DNA of 64,000 nucleotides from Litoditis marina (taxonomy: Eukaryota; Nematoda; Chromadorea; Rhabditida; Rhabditidae), in the NCBI GenBank assembly GCA_964036275.1, contig OZ038435.1, positions 33,173,728-33,237,727 of the forward strand, given 5' to 3'. The translations under genes were made by a program, and so were the position numbers. Each line of letters opens with the position of its first letter. The stretch's first letter is position 1. This document shows, one piece after another, positions 23,651 to 38,834 of the stretch. The notes below the pieces were generated by a model that did no database searches, was not told the DNA's origin, and saw nothing but the letters and a program-made list of their open reading frames with translations.

Positions 23651-25163
23651 AAAGACAGAGGAGACACTTAGGAAGAGTCAGAAAGAAGTCTGCATAGAAA
23701 TTGTGTTTGTGCAAGTTACTGAACCATTTCAAAGTTTGCAATCTGCGCTGGTTTCATTATTGATAGGACGAGTTTGTGGCATGGGTTTTCCTAGTCAAAT
23801 TGCATTCAGGAATCTCTACTTCTAGTCGAATACAAAGTCACGTGAAACACTTACACGTTTCACGTGTTTACACGTTTCACTTGACTTTGTAACGTTTCAC
23901 AGTTTACACGTTTCACGTGACCCTAGAATTAAAGAGAGTGCAATGATAACGGATCACAGCTATTCACTCTATGTAATTCTAGGGCATAGTCCATTTCATT
24001 CTTACGTCGCCTCTTGAAGTATATTTACAGGAGTCCTTTCTATGATCATTTTTCTAATAGTAATATTTTCACAAAAGATCTGAACGGTGTAGGATAGAAG
24101 GAGGGGGCAATGGGAAATGAGAAAACGACCAAACTAACATAAAACACAAGTAAATATTTCTTGAGCAAGACCACCAGAGGGGTTTGCATTCTATAGATCA
24201 AGTGGTGATCACGTGGCACGTGTGGAACACATCACATTCGAAACACGATAAAGTTAACATTTCCCCGCAGGTATTCTATTCCAGAAAACTGTGCGGTAAT
24301 GGCAATTGACTTGAAATTTCAATGGGACAATAGGGTGAATATTCTCTTATCAGAGCAGTGAATGTAATCGACTCGTGCCGCATAAATTCCAAAAAGCGCA
24401 TCGGTCGAAAGATTATAATCTATCATATTTTCAACGAAAAAAAAAACAAAAGTTTCTGATTTATGTCACACAGAAATTCATGTTCCAATTGGTGGTTTTC
24501 CGAAAAAAAAAACATCAAATGATATTTATTTAGGTTATGGTTATTTTACTAGATTTTCGCGCGAAGCTGTGTTTTGTTTTGTAATCATACAAACACACAA
24601 ATAAGTGAGGGAAGGGATGTTGTGGAAAGTGCGAAAAGGTGTCCACATCAACAGTAGTTCGAGAGAAAACATGTCAAACTGGCCAACTTTGAGAGAGAAA
24701 ATAGCCACAGCGTGCAAACCTTATTTCATAGAAGCCTTCAAAAATTCGATCGGGAGCTCAGAACTTGATGTGGGTATAGTTAGAAGAAGTGAGCGGTGAA
24801 CTGGCATATTTTGTACGACTCAAATTTCGCGCGCGCTCTCTCGAGTACGGTAACTGAACACTTTACGAACGCCCAAATAACATTCCAGAGATGGAAATCG
24901 GAGTTATATTTGGTACAAAAGCAATGCGATTCGAACCGTTTTTGCTGCAAATTTTAACAAAAAGTTTGAAATTGAGAAAGAGATCAATTTTCGATAAAAC
25001 TGGGAACTCTAATTTAAGTTTTGTGAAGAAAAGTGATAAAATGAAATTGACCCGGCTAAGTGGTCTTTGACTGAAAAAGAGATGGGGTGGGAAGATGTTT
25101 CATGGCTAGGCTGTTAAGCACACAAAACCATGTCAAACAAGAAGGGTAACACGGAGAAAAGAG

Positions 25164-25166
<3 letters not shown>

Positions 25167-25252
<86 letters not shown>

Positions 25253-25435
25253 TGGAGAGAAGAGAGGGGAAGAGAGAAATAGGGAGAGAGAGATCGAAGG
25301 GAAAGAGAAGTGAGAAATCAGAAATAGGAAGAGAGAGAGATCGAAGGGAAAGAGAACGAGTGAGAAAGAGAGCGAAACAGGGAGAGAGCGATAGAGAGAG
25401 AGAAAGAGAAAGAGAAAGAGAGAGATGGGAGGTTA
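25167..25435. repeat. (GA)n microsatellite and GA-rich flank
   Basis: About 70 bp of pure GA followed by about 190 bp of GAGA/GAAA-rich sequence that contains two copies of GAGAGATCGAAGGGAAAGAG (from about 25289 and about 25334). Confidence 0.9.
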
Positions 25436-26366
25436 GTTAGGTAGTTAGTGAGAGCATTTTGACAAAACTCATTGAAAATCGTACTCCCACTCCCGCAGCA
25501 GCGTGTAGTGAACCCCATTCTAAACTAATCATAGGCTCCGCGTTCAAAACCTTTCAGAATGTGGTGGTGAAAATTACTGGTTGTTTTTCATGGAGCCATT
25601 ACTATGATACTCTTAGTCAATTACTAAACTCCTTGAAAAGTGTACAACACTTGCGATAACAATAATGCGTCATAGACGGTTCCTTCACGTTTGCGTGTCT
25701 GGAACTATTACCAAAAAATTAGTTTCCTCCCTTTCTCAGTTGTTTCACAGAAGTATTTACAATAATCACTGGGTTTTCCAGCTGTCTACACCACGTTTGC
25801 GCCAGTCGACCAACACAGCAAAACCATGGCTACAGTATGACCGAGAAACTTGACGTATTTGAAACGACCGGAAATGAGGTGTTCATTTCGTGGCGCCATT
25901 TAGAGATGGTTATATGAACAATTTGTCGAAACGAAAGTATGGATGTTTGAGATGGGGAATGGCGCTGATGACTGTGCTGTGAATCAGACGACAATATGGC
26001 ATTGTCTACACATAAGGAGAGATTAGGAGTACGAAGAGAGTGCAGACGGATTGATATGAGATTGGGAGAAGAGAATATTGGGTTCGTGGTACTAGGGTTG
26101 AAGTATTTACACTCAAACATAAAATGTTGGGAAAAACAAATTTTCAGAGTTAAATCCGACTATGTTTTATCTGAACTTGAATTTTTCAAACTTGCCAATC
26201 ACATTTCAAAGCCGAAGCTCTAAGTGACAGCTGACAGTTCGGTCTTGGTCCCGTATTAATACTACCTAGCTCTTTAGTTGTAACCAATTCACATTCATTC
26301 TCCATGAAAACAAACATGAGCAACGCCAAAAAATATCATTTCAATCAAAATATACATCATAATAGA

Positions 26367-29300
26367 TTATAACGGAGGTTTCACGAATCCACTGGCTTTC
26401 CTCTCGAAATACCTGCAAAAGAACCGTTTTAAAGTAGGCTTGATTCACACTTTTAGACATGTCTAGCGAAGTTGCCGAGCGCATTCACTAGAAAAATACA
26501 TCAGAAGACTAATGGCACAAATCTTGTAAAAATAATCTATTTACCTGTCTATCTCAAATTTATCCATCGAAACTATAATGCTCAAAACTAAACTGGCAAT
26601 AGTAAAAATGCTTTCGAACTTCTGCTGTGGTAGATTTATAAAACAGAGAAATAAACTAATGATTGAAACATCATTGTACCTCGCTCTGAACTCGGCAATC
26701 TCGTCGGGACCATTTCGCTGTTTCAAGATCTCCTTCAGCTTTATCAACCGCTGTGCCTTTTCCTCGGCTGGTGACAGCTTCTTCTCCTTGCTTTTCGCCT
26801 AAAAACATCGACTCATCAAAAGAATATCGATAATCAATCACCTAGTATAGAACAATTGTTGTTTTTTAGAATTGCATTCCACACTCGATAGTGCTAAGAG
26901 AATAAAAAGGGACCACACTACTGCACGAATTGGAGACTGAGACCATCAAAATTCCAGGATAGTCTGTCAGAACATCTGTATTATCGTGTACAAAGTTGCA
27001 GTAGCTATACTTGGTCGTAGCAGAAAAAATGACTCTTCTCCGGCTATGTTTTAGAATAAATAACTACTGTTGTCTAATTCGATACTTCGAAACATTTTCT
27101 TTCTACTATCTACTCCCTCATTCTCTCTACTATGTACCCACCTTCTCCTTTTCACTTGGTTTTTCCTCCTTTTTGTCAGTTCTGCGATGTTCCTTGTCAT
27201 GACTGTCCCTCCTCTCTCTGCCGTGGCTCTCCTTCCTGTCTCGTTCTCTGTGCCCTCTCCTATCAACACCTCTCTCGTCGTCTGAGGAGGGAGGAGTCGG
27301 AGTGAACTGTCGCTCGCGCAACTTCTCCGACTGTGTTTGGGCTTTTTTGACGACCTGAACTTACTTATTACTTAGCTAGTAGAAAAATCGAAACATGTCT
27401 CATTAAGTATTTGAGTGCATTATATGCGCCAATTCAGAATACAAGAAACTCAGATCTACACGTAGGTTGATTTCCGAAGTTCGATCACTGTCACGAGAGG
27501 AGAGATGTAAGGAAGCTATAATTGGTGGCCAGAATTCTACAAAAGACCCCTCGCTCGAATGTTACTGCCACCTGAGTGACAAAGCTATTACATACTAGCC
27601 AAGCCAGCTGTCAAAATCATCAAGTCTCTCCTGGTTTCCTGTCTATTGACTTCCAATTACAAGCCGAAAGAGCAAGAACGTGCCTTATTCAAGCCGGGCT
27701 TCAATTTGCCTTCGAAATTCTTCTGCGGTTTCGTGGGAGGCGGTTTGAACTGTGGACCATCGTCCTGAAAACGCAAAATATAGAAAAACTAATTGGAAGA
27801 AACTAATCATTATAATAAACCGAACCACCACATATTTCCTCTTTCTCTGATAAGCGAGTTCAACCATTACTGAATTACCAGATGTATAAGAAGTGTTTTT
27901 GTTCACAGAGCATATAAATGCACACAGAAGAAAACTGGAAACACAGTATGCTACCTTATGCCGTTGAGCTGCAACAGTACTGCATACCTCATCATCAGAA
28001 TAGATGGACTTTTTGCTCTTTTCCTTCTCCTTTTTGTCCCGCGATTCGTGTTTCTCGGAATGTCGTCTGTCTGTTCTTTCTTTCCGATGACTCTCTTCCG
28101 GCGAGGGAGACCGACTCTCAATTCTTAAATAACTTGAATTGAGAAAGAATATTAAATTGGCAAATTTGCATGAGGAGCCAGGTATGTGTCTCTTGTTAAC
28201 ATCTGAATGAATATTGATACCGTATCTTGTTCGTTATACAGGAAAATGACCAAAAACCGCAACTTCACTGCAAAACTGGAAAAATCTAGTGTATGTTCTA
28301 AATTGATGAAATATGAGGTTCTCGAAGTATAGCCACGCTTTGCTGGTGTACGGAAACGCAGCTCGATAACCTTGCAGTTAGCACAATAAAAAATCTTATT
28401 ATATTAATGAAAATACATACTGCTCCCGTACTATACTATTGCTATTTTGGAGAATGTTGTATGAATAGGCTGGTTGCTGGTAGAAAACCGAGACATCAGT
28501 TACATGTCCAAAAAGCTGCCTGTCACTCCGTTTTAATACGTAAAACAATCCAGCCAATCCAGATAATCAGTTGCATTACTAAATTCGTTATCCCTACCTA
28601 CCTCTTTCTCTCGTGTCTTTCCTTCTTCTTCGGCTGTACCGTCTGCTTCTCTGTCGTCTCTCCCTCGACCGGTATCGTCTCTTCCTCCTGCTTCACTTTT
28701 CCAGTGCGGGCCAAGTCGTTCAGAAGAGTTCTTCCGAAACCGGCCTGCCACGCCTTTTGATGTTCCACGGAAGTCAATTCTGAAAACCAAACGGAGTTGA
28801 TAACAAGGAGCAGTTCCACGTTAGTGAACAAACTATTGTCAATACTAACAGACACTATAACCACCCCACCCATCCGGTACGACTATTCTTCCACATGGAG
28901 CTCGTTTTTCGAATGTAATACGCAAAATTTCCATCGGAAACTTTCCAGATTCAGCTAGTTTATGTGACTATTTAGCCAAGTTAGCTAAGAATGTCTATTA
29001 CAACCTGTAACGAAACTCCGGATGGTTGATTTTTCGAATTGGAGAGAGGGTGGATTTGATTCTTACTAGAAACAGTTAAAGTAGGAAAAGGAGCGACTGC
29101 TTTCACTCGAATATCACGACTCACCGTTAAACCGAGCTTCGTACGCCTCTTCTTCCCTGAACTTTTGTACTTCCTCCATTTGTTTGCGGTAGGCACCCGT
29201 CACAAAAGTCTGCAAAGTGTTAGAATGATTAACAAGAGCATTGCGCGAACAATGAGAAATAAGAAACAATCTTGTTAACGCCAACATACATGAACGTTAC

Positions 29301-31019
29301 CTCCTTATCAGCGAACTCTGCGCCCTCCTCTACTCTCTCTTTCTGCTGCTGTCTCTCTTCACGACTTTGCTTTTCTGGAAGAGAAAAGTATGAAACACAA
29401 AAATATTAGTAATAAAACAAGAATGGAAACAAAATATAGAAGTGGCACAGGAAAAAGCTGTCCAGAATAAAAAAATGTCAAAACTTTAAAGTCTTCAAAG
29501 AAAAAAATCAAAGTTTGAAGAAAAACCTACCAATTTCCCTTCTTTTGTGGGTCTTGATAATTTCCTCGGCATATTTTGATTTTCTCTCCTTGTCCATCTT
29601 TTTCTGCTCGGCCACCTGAATACGTATATACACTGACGTAGTAACTCAGGTTACATGCCTAAACCTTCACAACAACAGGTCCACGCATCAGTGAGTTCTG
29701 ACTATTCAACAAAACTCTACAAAACGGAGATCATTTTCGATTAGAACAAGTCGAACACTATGATTTTGCCTCACTAGGAACGTTTTTAAATATTTCATGG
29801 TAAAGTCCAAACATGTACTGTACGAGTCTCGATAGGAATGAAGAAGTATACCGAATGTCCACCACGAGGAATCAACTATATCACTACTGCACAAGAAGTT
29901 TTGATGATAATGTGATATGTATGATGATCATCGCCTCGAAACGACGCGAAGTACGTGAATATACCTTCTCGTTCTTGACCGCCTGTATCTCATCATAGCT
30001 GGCGTCGTAGTCGAGAATGGTTGGATCCTCAGCCAACGCCCTTTCGAGCAGACGGTCCGCGTTCTTCTGCACACGCATTGTGGAGGCGGAGGTACGCTCG
30101 TACGACACATCCACCTGATCAAATAAATATTCAATATCAATATCGATCAAAAACATTTTAAAACAAATTCAATAACGATAAGAAAACATGGCACCCATTC
30201 CACCACCACTTGATATCGACTGAAAAAATGACCACCCTCAATTTCAAAAATCATAAGTAATCTCATTACATTATATAATGTAAATAGTTAACAATAATGT
30301 AGAAATTACGTTTACTAGACATACTAATTTCATAGTGTAACACACTACATGTACTGTTCCAGACTGCTTTTCCTATAGATCTTTTGCAGTGCGTACACCT
30401 ATTATCTTCTTTAGGGAACACTTTTTTCCAAAGAAGCCTACATGCCGTCCGATCTTGTGCCTAAGAGATGCATGTTGTTTAATCAGCTACGGTTGTAGTT
30501 TCATTCTGTTGATTTTCGATGGAAAATCGGAGACTATGGCTTGTTCCGAGATCAAACTACATGAAATATGTGGTCATTGCCTATATTCGTACCTTTTCCA
30601 CCCCATCATCATCGTCATCTCCAAAAACGGAGGCTATTGGCTTGAGACGACTTGGTGCAGCCTCCTTCTTCTTCAAAACAAGACCGTATTGTCTGAAAAA
30701 ACGTGCAAATAGAAGTGAACACTACTAGCTTGATAAGTGGCTTGAAAAATGGGGCTACAGGCTTTTTATCCAGTCAGGTAACCAGGAAAGAGATGGTTAC
30801 CGAATAAACCAGTCAAGATATAAGGTTCCCCTGAAAAAAAGTAAACCCAGGAAGTTCATCGCCAAATGGGAATGGTTATTGCCAGACTGAACCCTGCGGG
30901 TGGTAATACGGAGAGTCTCTCTGTCAGAGACCGACGACGAGTGCGAAACCCCTACAAGATCAAATGAATATTTTACCGACCACAAGAACCACAACTCACT
31001 TCTTTTTCAAATTATCCAT
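26367..31019 (-). CDS. ccdc-55: Nuclear speckle splicing regulator (NSRP1/CCDC55 family)
   Basis: Nuclear coiled-coil protein that modulates alternative splicing in the NSRP1/NSrp70 family. Exons (minus): 31000-31019, 30593-30692, 29965-30114, 29531-29615, 29301-29374, 29125-29209, 28602-28779, 27988-28123, 27684-27764, 27142-27354, 26680-26798, 26367-26412; phases agree and give 428 residues. Diagnostic N-terminus: QYGLVLKKKEAAPSRLKPIA then SVFGDDDDD. Then ALAEDPTILDYDASYDEIQ, a charged coiled coil, FVTGAYRKQMEEVQKFREEE, a long Glu/Arg/Lys/Ser-rich region (RS-like, RSPSPEES, SIYSDDE), and a C-terminus ending RARYFERKASGFVKPPL, which parallels the conserved RDRYLARQ tail. The start is a 20-bp exon (MDNLKKK) chosen because its donor gives the phase needed. 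One intron begins with GC (after 27684). Lies downstream of rnf-121 on the same strand. Confidence 0.93.
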
Positions 31020-31936
31020 ATTCGGAAATTCAACGCTGGGCCTCTGAGATCTGGAGAATTTTCTTTAGTAATGATTATGTGCCGTTCAACTACAAAAGGG
31101 TGGTCTAGGATAAGCCGAAAAGGTATGAAAGCAAGTGTCTAGCTTCAATATTCGAAGAAACAGTAATCATGCCCAGTTTTTATTTTAAACAAAATAGATG
31201 AACATCTTTCTACAGAAAAAAAAGCGGCACCATAACCAATTGACCGAATAGAACAGATTGTTTGACACAGAAAAATACCGACGCCCGCGGTAGACATGAA
31301 AATGGTCTACATTGATACTAAACGATGAGTAATTTAACCTTGTGTTACATAGAAAAGAATGTAACTATGACTATTAATTTAGTGATTTTTGCTCACGTTT
31401 AGATAAAAGGTACTAGTGTGCTGACTTTTGATTGATTAATAGTGCTGCAGCAAGTAAATAAAACAAAAATGCAGATAAAACAATGGAATGAAATGTACAA
31501 GGTCGTTTCTTTGGACATATGGATCACAAAAACCAGAAAGTATCTACTATTAGATTATATTAATATTTGGTAGCGAGCGAAAAACTGACAAGAAAAGCAT
31601 TGGCAACACCGAAATCCTATCTATCACTTTTCTCGAAGAATCAACAATAAATTACTAGAATTATGAGATGCAGAAAACGAAACCAGTACATTCTTTTAAA
31701 ATATTATAATAGAAACATCTAAGCAGTTTTCATTCATCTTCAAGCCAAACAATGGGAGTGAGGTTTTAAAGAGCGAACACAGATCGACAGATCGTCTCAT
31801 GCTGTTGTCTTTTATTTTATTTTGGATTACTAAACCGAAGATGAAACCAAAAGCGTTCTAGTGTTGACGTTGTACAAAACAGCAGGAACTCAATAGGTGA
31901 CTTATTTGGTAGGAGATTCTAGAAATACAACTGTGA
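31020..31936. other. Spacer between rnf-121 and ccdc-55 (same strand)
   Basis: About 0.9 kb of AT-rich DNA holding the 3' UTR of rnf-121 (minus-strand AATAAA at 31811-31821) and the 5' region of ccdc-55. No ORF of note. The gap is too long for a typical C. elegans-style operon spacer (about 100 bp), though a hybrid arrangement is not excluded. Confidence 0.5.
31811..31821 (-). terminator. Overlapping polyadenylation signals, rnf-121
   Basis: Two overlapping AATAAA words on the minus strand about 115 bp after the rnf-121 stop. Confidence 0.55.
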
Positions 31937-36052
<4,116 letters not shown>

Positions 36053-36428
36053 GGCAAGATGAGGGAGAACTAAAAACAAACGTTAAGTAACGATAAAAAC
36101 AACAAAACTTCGGAAAAACTTTAAAAAATGGAATTTCGAACTTTCGAATAAAATCTACTGTTCCTCTGAACGTACGTAACTACGGACAGAATTTCCGCGC
36201 GACGCTGGGCCCTCGACTACGGTATTTTAATCCGACGACGCAACGTTTGCCGCGTTTATTAAACTCGTGTCATTTGTTTGATCTTCGATACCTGTTGTTC
36301 TAACCGATTTTCGCATACTGAAAACGTTGTTCAGTCGTTTTTAGGATCTCATGATCTCCGTTACTACTACCTAATCTGGTTATATATCTTTCATTTTGTA
36401 AGTAACTTACTTTATTATATAATTAAGG
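36053..36428. promoter_or_regulatory. Divergent intergenic region shared by rnf-121 and rnf-5
   Basis: 376 bp separate the two start codons on opposite strands, so promoter elements for both genes must lie here or in introns. It contains a GC-richer island (about 36195-36260, CGCGCGACGC, CGACTACGG, CGACGACGCAACG) between AT-rich arms. An acceptor for the rnf-121 start exon sits at its left edge. No TATA box is obvious on either strand. Confidence 0.6.
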
Positions 36429-38421
36429 ATGAGTTCTTCATTGGATGAGCCTCTCGCAGACGGTACTTCGACTGAAACAGCGGGAGATGGTCCCTCGAGT
36501 TCCTCACAGAAAGAAGAGAACGATAATGGAAGGTTAGTGACCGATTTCGCGAAATTCTTCTTGCAACACAAACAAAATCGAATCAATTCGTTGCAGACTA
36601 ATCACGCACACTGAGAGAAGCGGTCTCATACTTATCAATCTGTTCCTAGATTTCTCTAGGGTTGATCTACTGTTTTTTATGCTTCAACCTCCCGCGCGAA
36701 GGTTGAGGAATGGAGGGATGAGTGAACCGCTTTCGGTTGTGAAATTGGTTGGGTAAAAAAACGAATCAATCGCCTTAGAGGTGATTGGTTCGCTTTAAGT
36801 GCGGGTAGAGTCGGTTAAGTTTTATTCAGATAACTCAAACATTACGTTTCTCTCGTCAGTGTGTCATTCTCCAGATTCGAGTGTAACATCTGTCTGGATA
36901 CTGCGAAGGACGCAGTAGTGTCTATGTGTGGTCATCTGTTCTGTTGGCCATGTCTTGTGCAATGGTTGGACACTCGTCCGCATCGCCAGCTCTGCCCTGT
37001 TTGTAAATCAGCAATCAGCAGAGATAAGGTGAGTGCAAACTACAAAACTGTACCTCATTCGACGATTAAAGACTTGATTTCACACTTCAACTCTACATAG
37101 TTTTGAATTTTCTCGTTCAAATAGTGGTTAGTTACCATAAATGAAGTTTAAGTTCTCTTAACTCTTCTTCTACACTGTAACTATATTAAATTAAACCTTT
37201 CATTCGTATATGCTATATATTTTCACTCTCGATAAGACAACCGGTTGTCACTAGACACTGTCCATAACTTTGCTCGAGAGTGAGCGAATCAGACTAAGCT
37301 TTGAATAAGTGTTTTTAGAAGCTTTTGTGCGAACTTAACCGAATATTTCCTAAAACGTGCCAATCTTATATCATTTAGGTGATTCCGTTGTATGGTCGCG
37401 GTGGTGATAATGTGGATCCTCGGGAAAAGGTCCCTCCTCGTCCCAGAGGACAGCGCACGGAAGCCCCGCAGGTAATTCAATAATCTTATTAACTATTGTT
37501 TATTAACGAAACGAGGTAGAAAGTGAGTGTGAGTAGTTGAACATGAAGGAAATTGATGCTACAGTACTACAGAAACGCTGATGCTGAAGTTGGATACTGA
37601 AGAACTTTTTGAATGGCATATTTTCGAAGTGTTTCACGTAAGCTGGCTGGCACAAACTCACATCACTCTGTAAACCTGCGTGTTTCATTTGGGAACATTT
37701 GAACTATTCATACGTGTCTCCTTATTTGATGTAGTGAATGCTATTCACGAAGTTCACAGTAGGAAGTTTACAAAGTAGTTTTCAGGCTGGGTTCCCTGGT
37801 TTCCAATGGGGTGGTGATGGGGCTGGTGGCGGTGGAGTTCAGTTCTCGATGGGAATAGGTTGGTTCCTTTTTTTTTCCACTTGTGAAAGAACCACGATTC
37901 GGAAATTCTATTTTGTTTAGTTAAAGAATGTGAAATTGCAAACTGCTCTACATTCAATGAATGTGACATCGCTCATTAAAGAAAGAAGGAAAAACGAAAT
38001 AAAATACGAAAGGTGAGATTAGCCGTTTTGGTTATTGCAATGACTGATTGACATTAGATAATGACAGAAGTGCTCTATAATGCGGATGTCCAATCTATTG
38101 TAGAATTGTTGAGATGAGGACTTGACTTTGTTTTGTTTGCGAGAGTATCAGGAAATGGATAAAACATTGTCGTGCGAATGCTCATGCTCACTTTTCGGAG
38201 TGCGAATGCTCACTTTTTCGCCATAATTTCGTATATGAAATATGATTGTTTGTTGAGGCGTTTTCCCGATTTCCTTCATGGCCTCGTGGTTCTCGAACGG
38301 GGCTGACCGTCGTCCGGAACCGGCCCAGGCAGGCAGCCGGCAACACCAGGAGGAACAATATCTGTCCAACGTGTTCGCCTTCCTCGGCATATTCTTCGTC
38401 CTCTGGCTACTCATTGTATAG
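36429..38421 (+). CDS. rnf-5: RNF5/RNF185-type ER-anchored RING E3 ubiquitin ligase
   Basis: Tail-anchored ER RING ligase of the RNF5/RNF185 family, acting in ERAD; C. elegans RNF-5 also regulates UNC-95 at muscle attachment sites. Exons: 36429-36532, 36875-37028, 37379-37471, 37786-37858, 38258-38421; phases agree, 195 residues. Ser/Thr-rich N-terminus, then a complete C3HC4 RING at about 36-79: CNICLD, then [19 protein letters not shown], then [12 protein letters not shown]. The family signature VIPLYGRGG follows, then a Pro/Arg and Gly-rich linker and a C-terminal membrane segment ([15 protein letters not shown]) ending at the last residue. The last acceptor (TTTGTTGAG) is not CAG but is the only one that keeps the frame and matches the family. 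Head to head with rnf-121, tail to tail with odr-4. Confidence 0.95.
36685..36792. other. Three consecutive hairpins in intron 1 of rnf-5
   Basis: CAACCT/AGGTTG stem (36685-36705), AACCG/CGGTT stem (36725-36738) and a 13-bp stem CGAATCAATCGCC/GGTGATTGGTTCG with two G-U pairs (36762-36792). All are readable as RNA in the sense direction of rnf-5. They could be a small structured RNA or simply intronic structure; no snoRNA or tRNA boxes were recognised. Confidence 0.4.
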
Positions 38422-38574
38422 TGTAAAGTTACCATTATGCCCGCAAATGTATAGATGACGTCCAGTTTTAACTCCACAACCTCCAAGGTGCCTGTTTTAA
38501 GGTGTTTTATTCTGAGCCCATTAGTCACGGTCCTATTAGAAACTAATCATTCCCCTATTGTGATATTCAAGAAT

Positions 38575-38580
38575 TTTATT
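38575..38580 (-). terminator. Candidate polyadenylation signal, odr-4
   Basis: AATAAA on the minus strand, 255 bp beyond the odr-4 stop and inside the presumptive 3' UTR of rnf-5. Confidence 0.5.
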
Positions 38581-38600
38581 TACCATCCAACTCTGTAACA

Positions 38601-38606
38601 AATAAA
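38601..38606 (+). terminator. Candidate polyadenylation signal, rnf-5
   Basis: AATAAA 180 bp after the rnf-5 stop. It lies beyond the odr-4 signal on the other strand, so the two 3' ends would overlap by some tens of bases. Confidence 0.55.
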
Positions 38607-38834
38607 AATCGATAGTTATGCATTGACACGAAAAAAGAAACAAATATAATCACAGACAACTCTAATCCCGAAAATTATTAAAAGAATAGTCACCGCCAAG
38701 TGTAAAAAGGATTCTGCACAAGTGTTTTCTCTAGGAATGTAGAATGTAAAACAACTGTCAGTAACATTAAAATGCCGTTGAAAAACTATGTATCAAGTAC
38801 AAATTGCTGAATCTACCCTATGTTGGACTTTTAA

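Larger units (their letters stand above)
22226..26366. other. Intergenic region between small heat-shock gene and ccdc-55
   Basis: No gene that I can support. It contains two palindromic MITE-like elements (22560-22718, 23038-23305), impure GA tracts, a CACGTG-rich palindromic cluster (23837-23924) and a long GA microsatellite (25167-25435). Short ORFs (for example 24605-24799 plus) show no family signature or splice support. Confidence 0.5.

Noticed and set aside
24605..24799. 64-codon plus ORF in the intergenic region
   Set aside because: No acceptor or donor, no family, and length within chance expectation.
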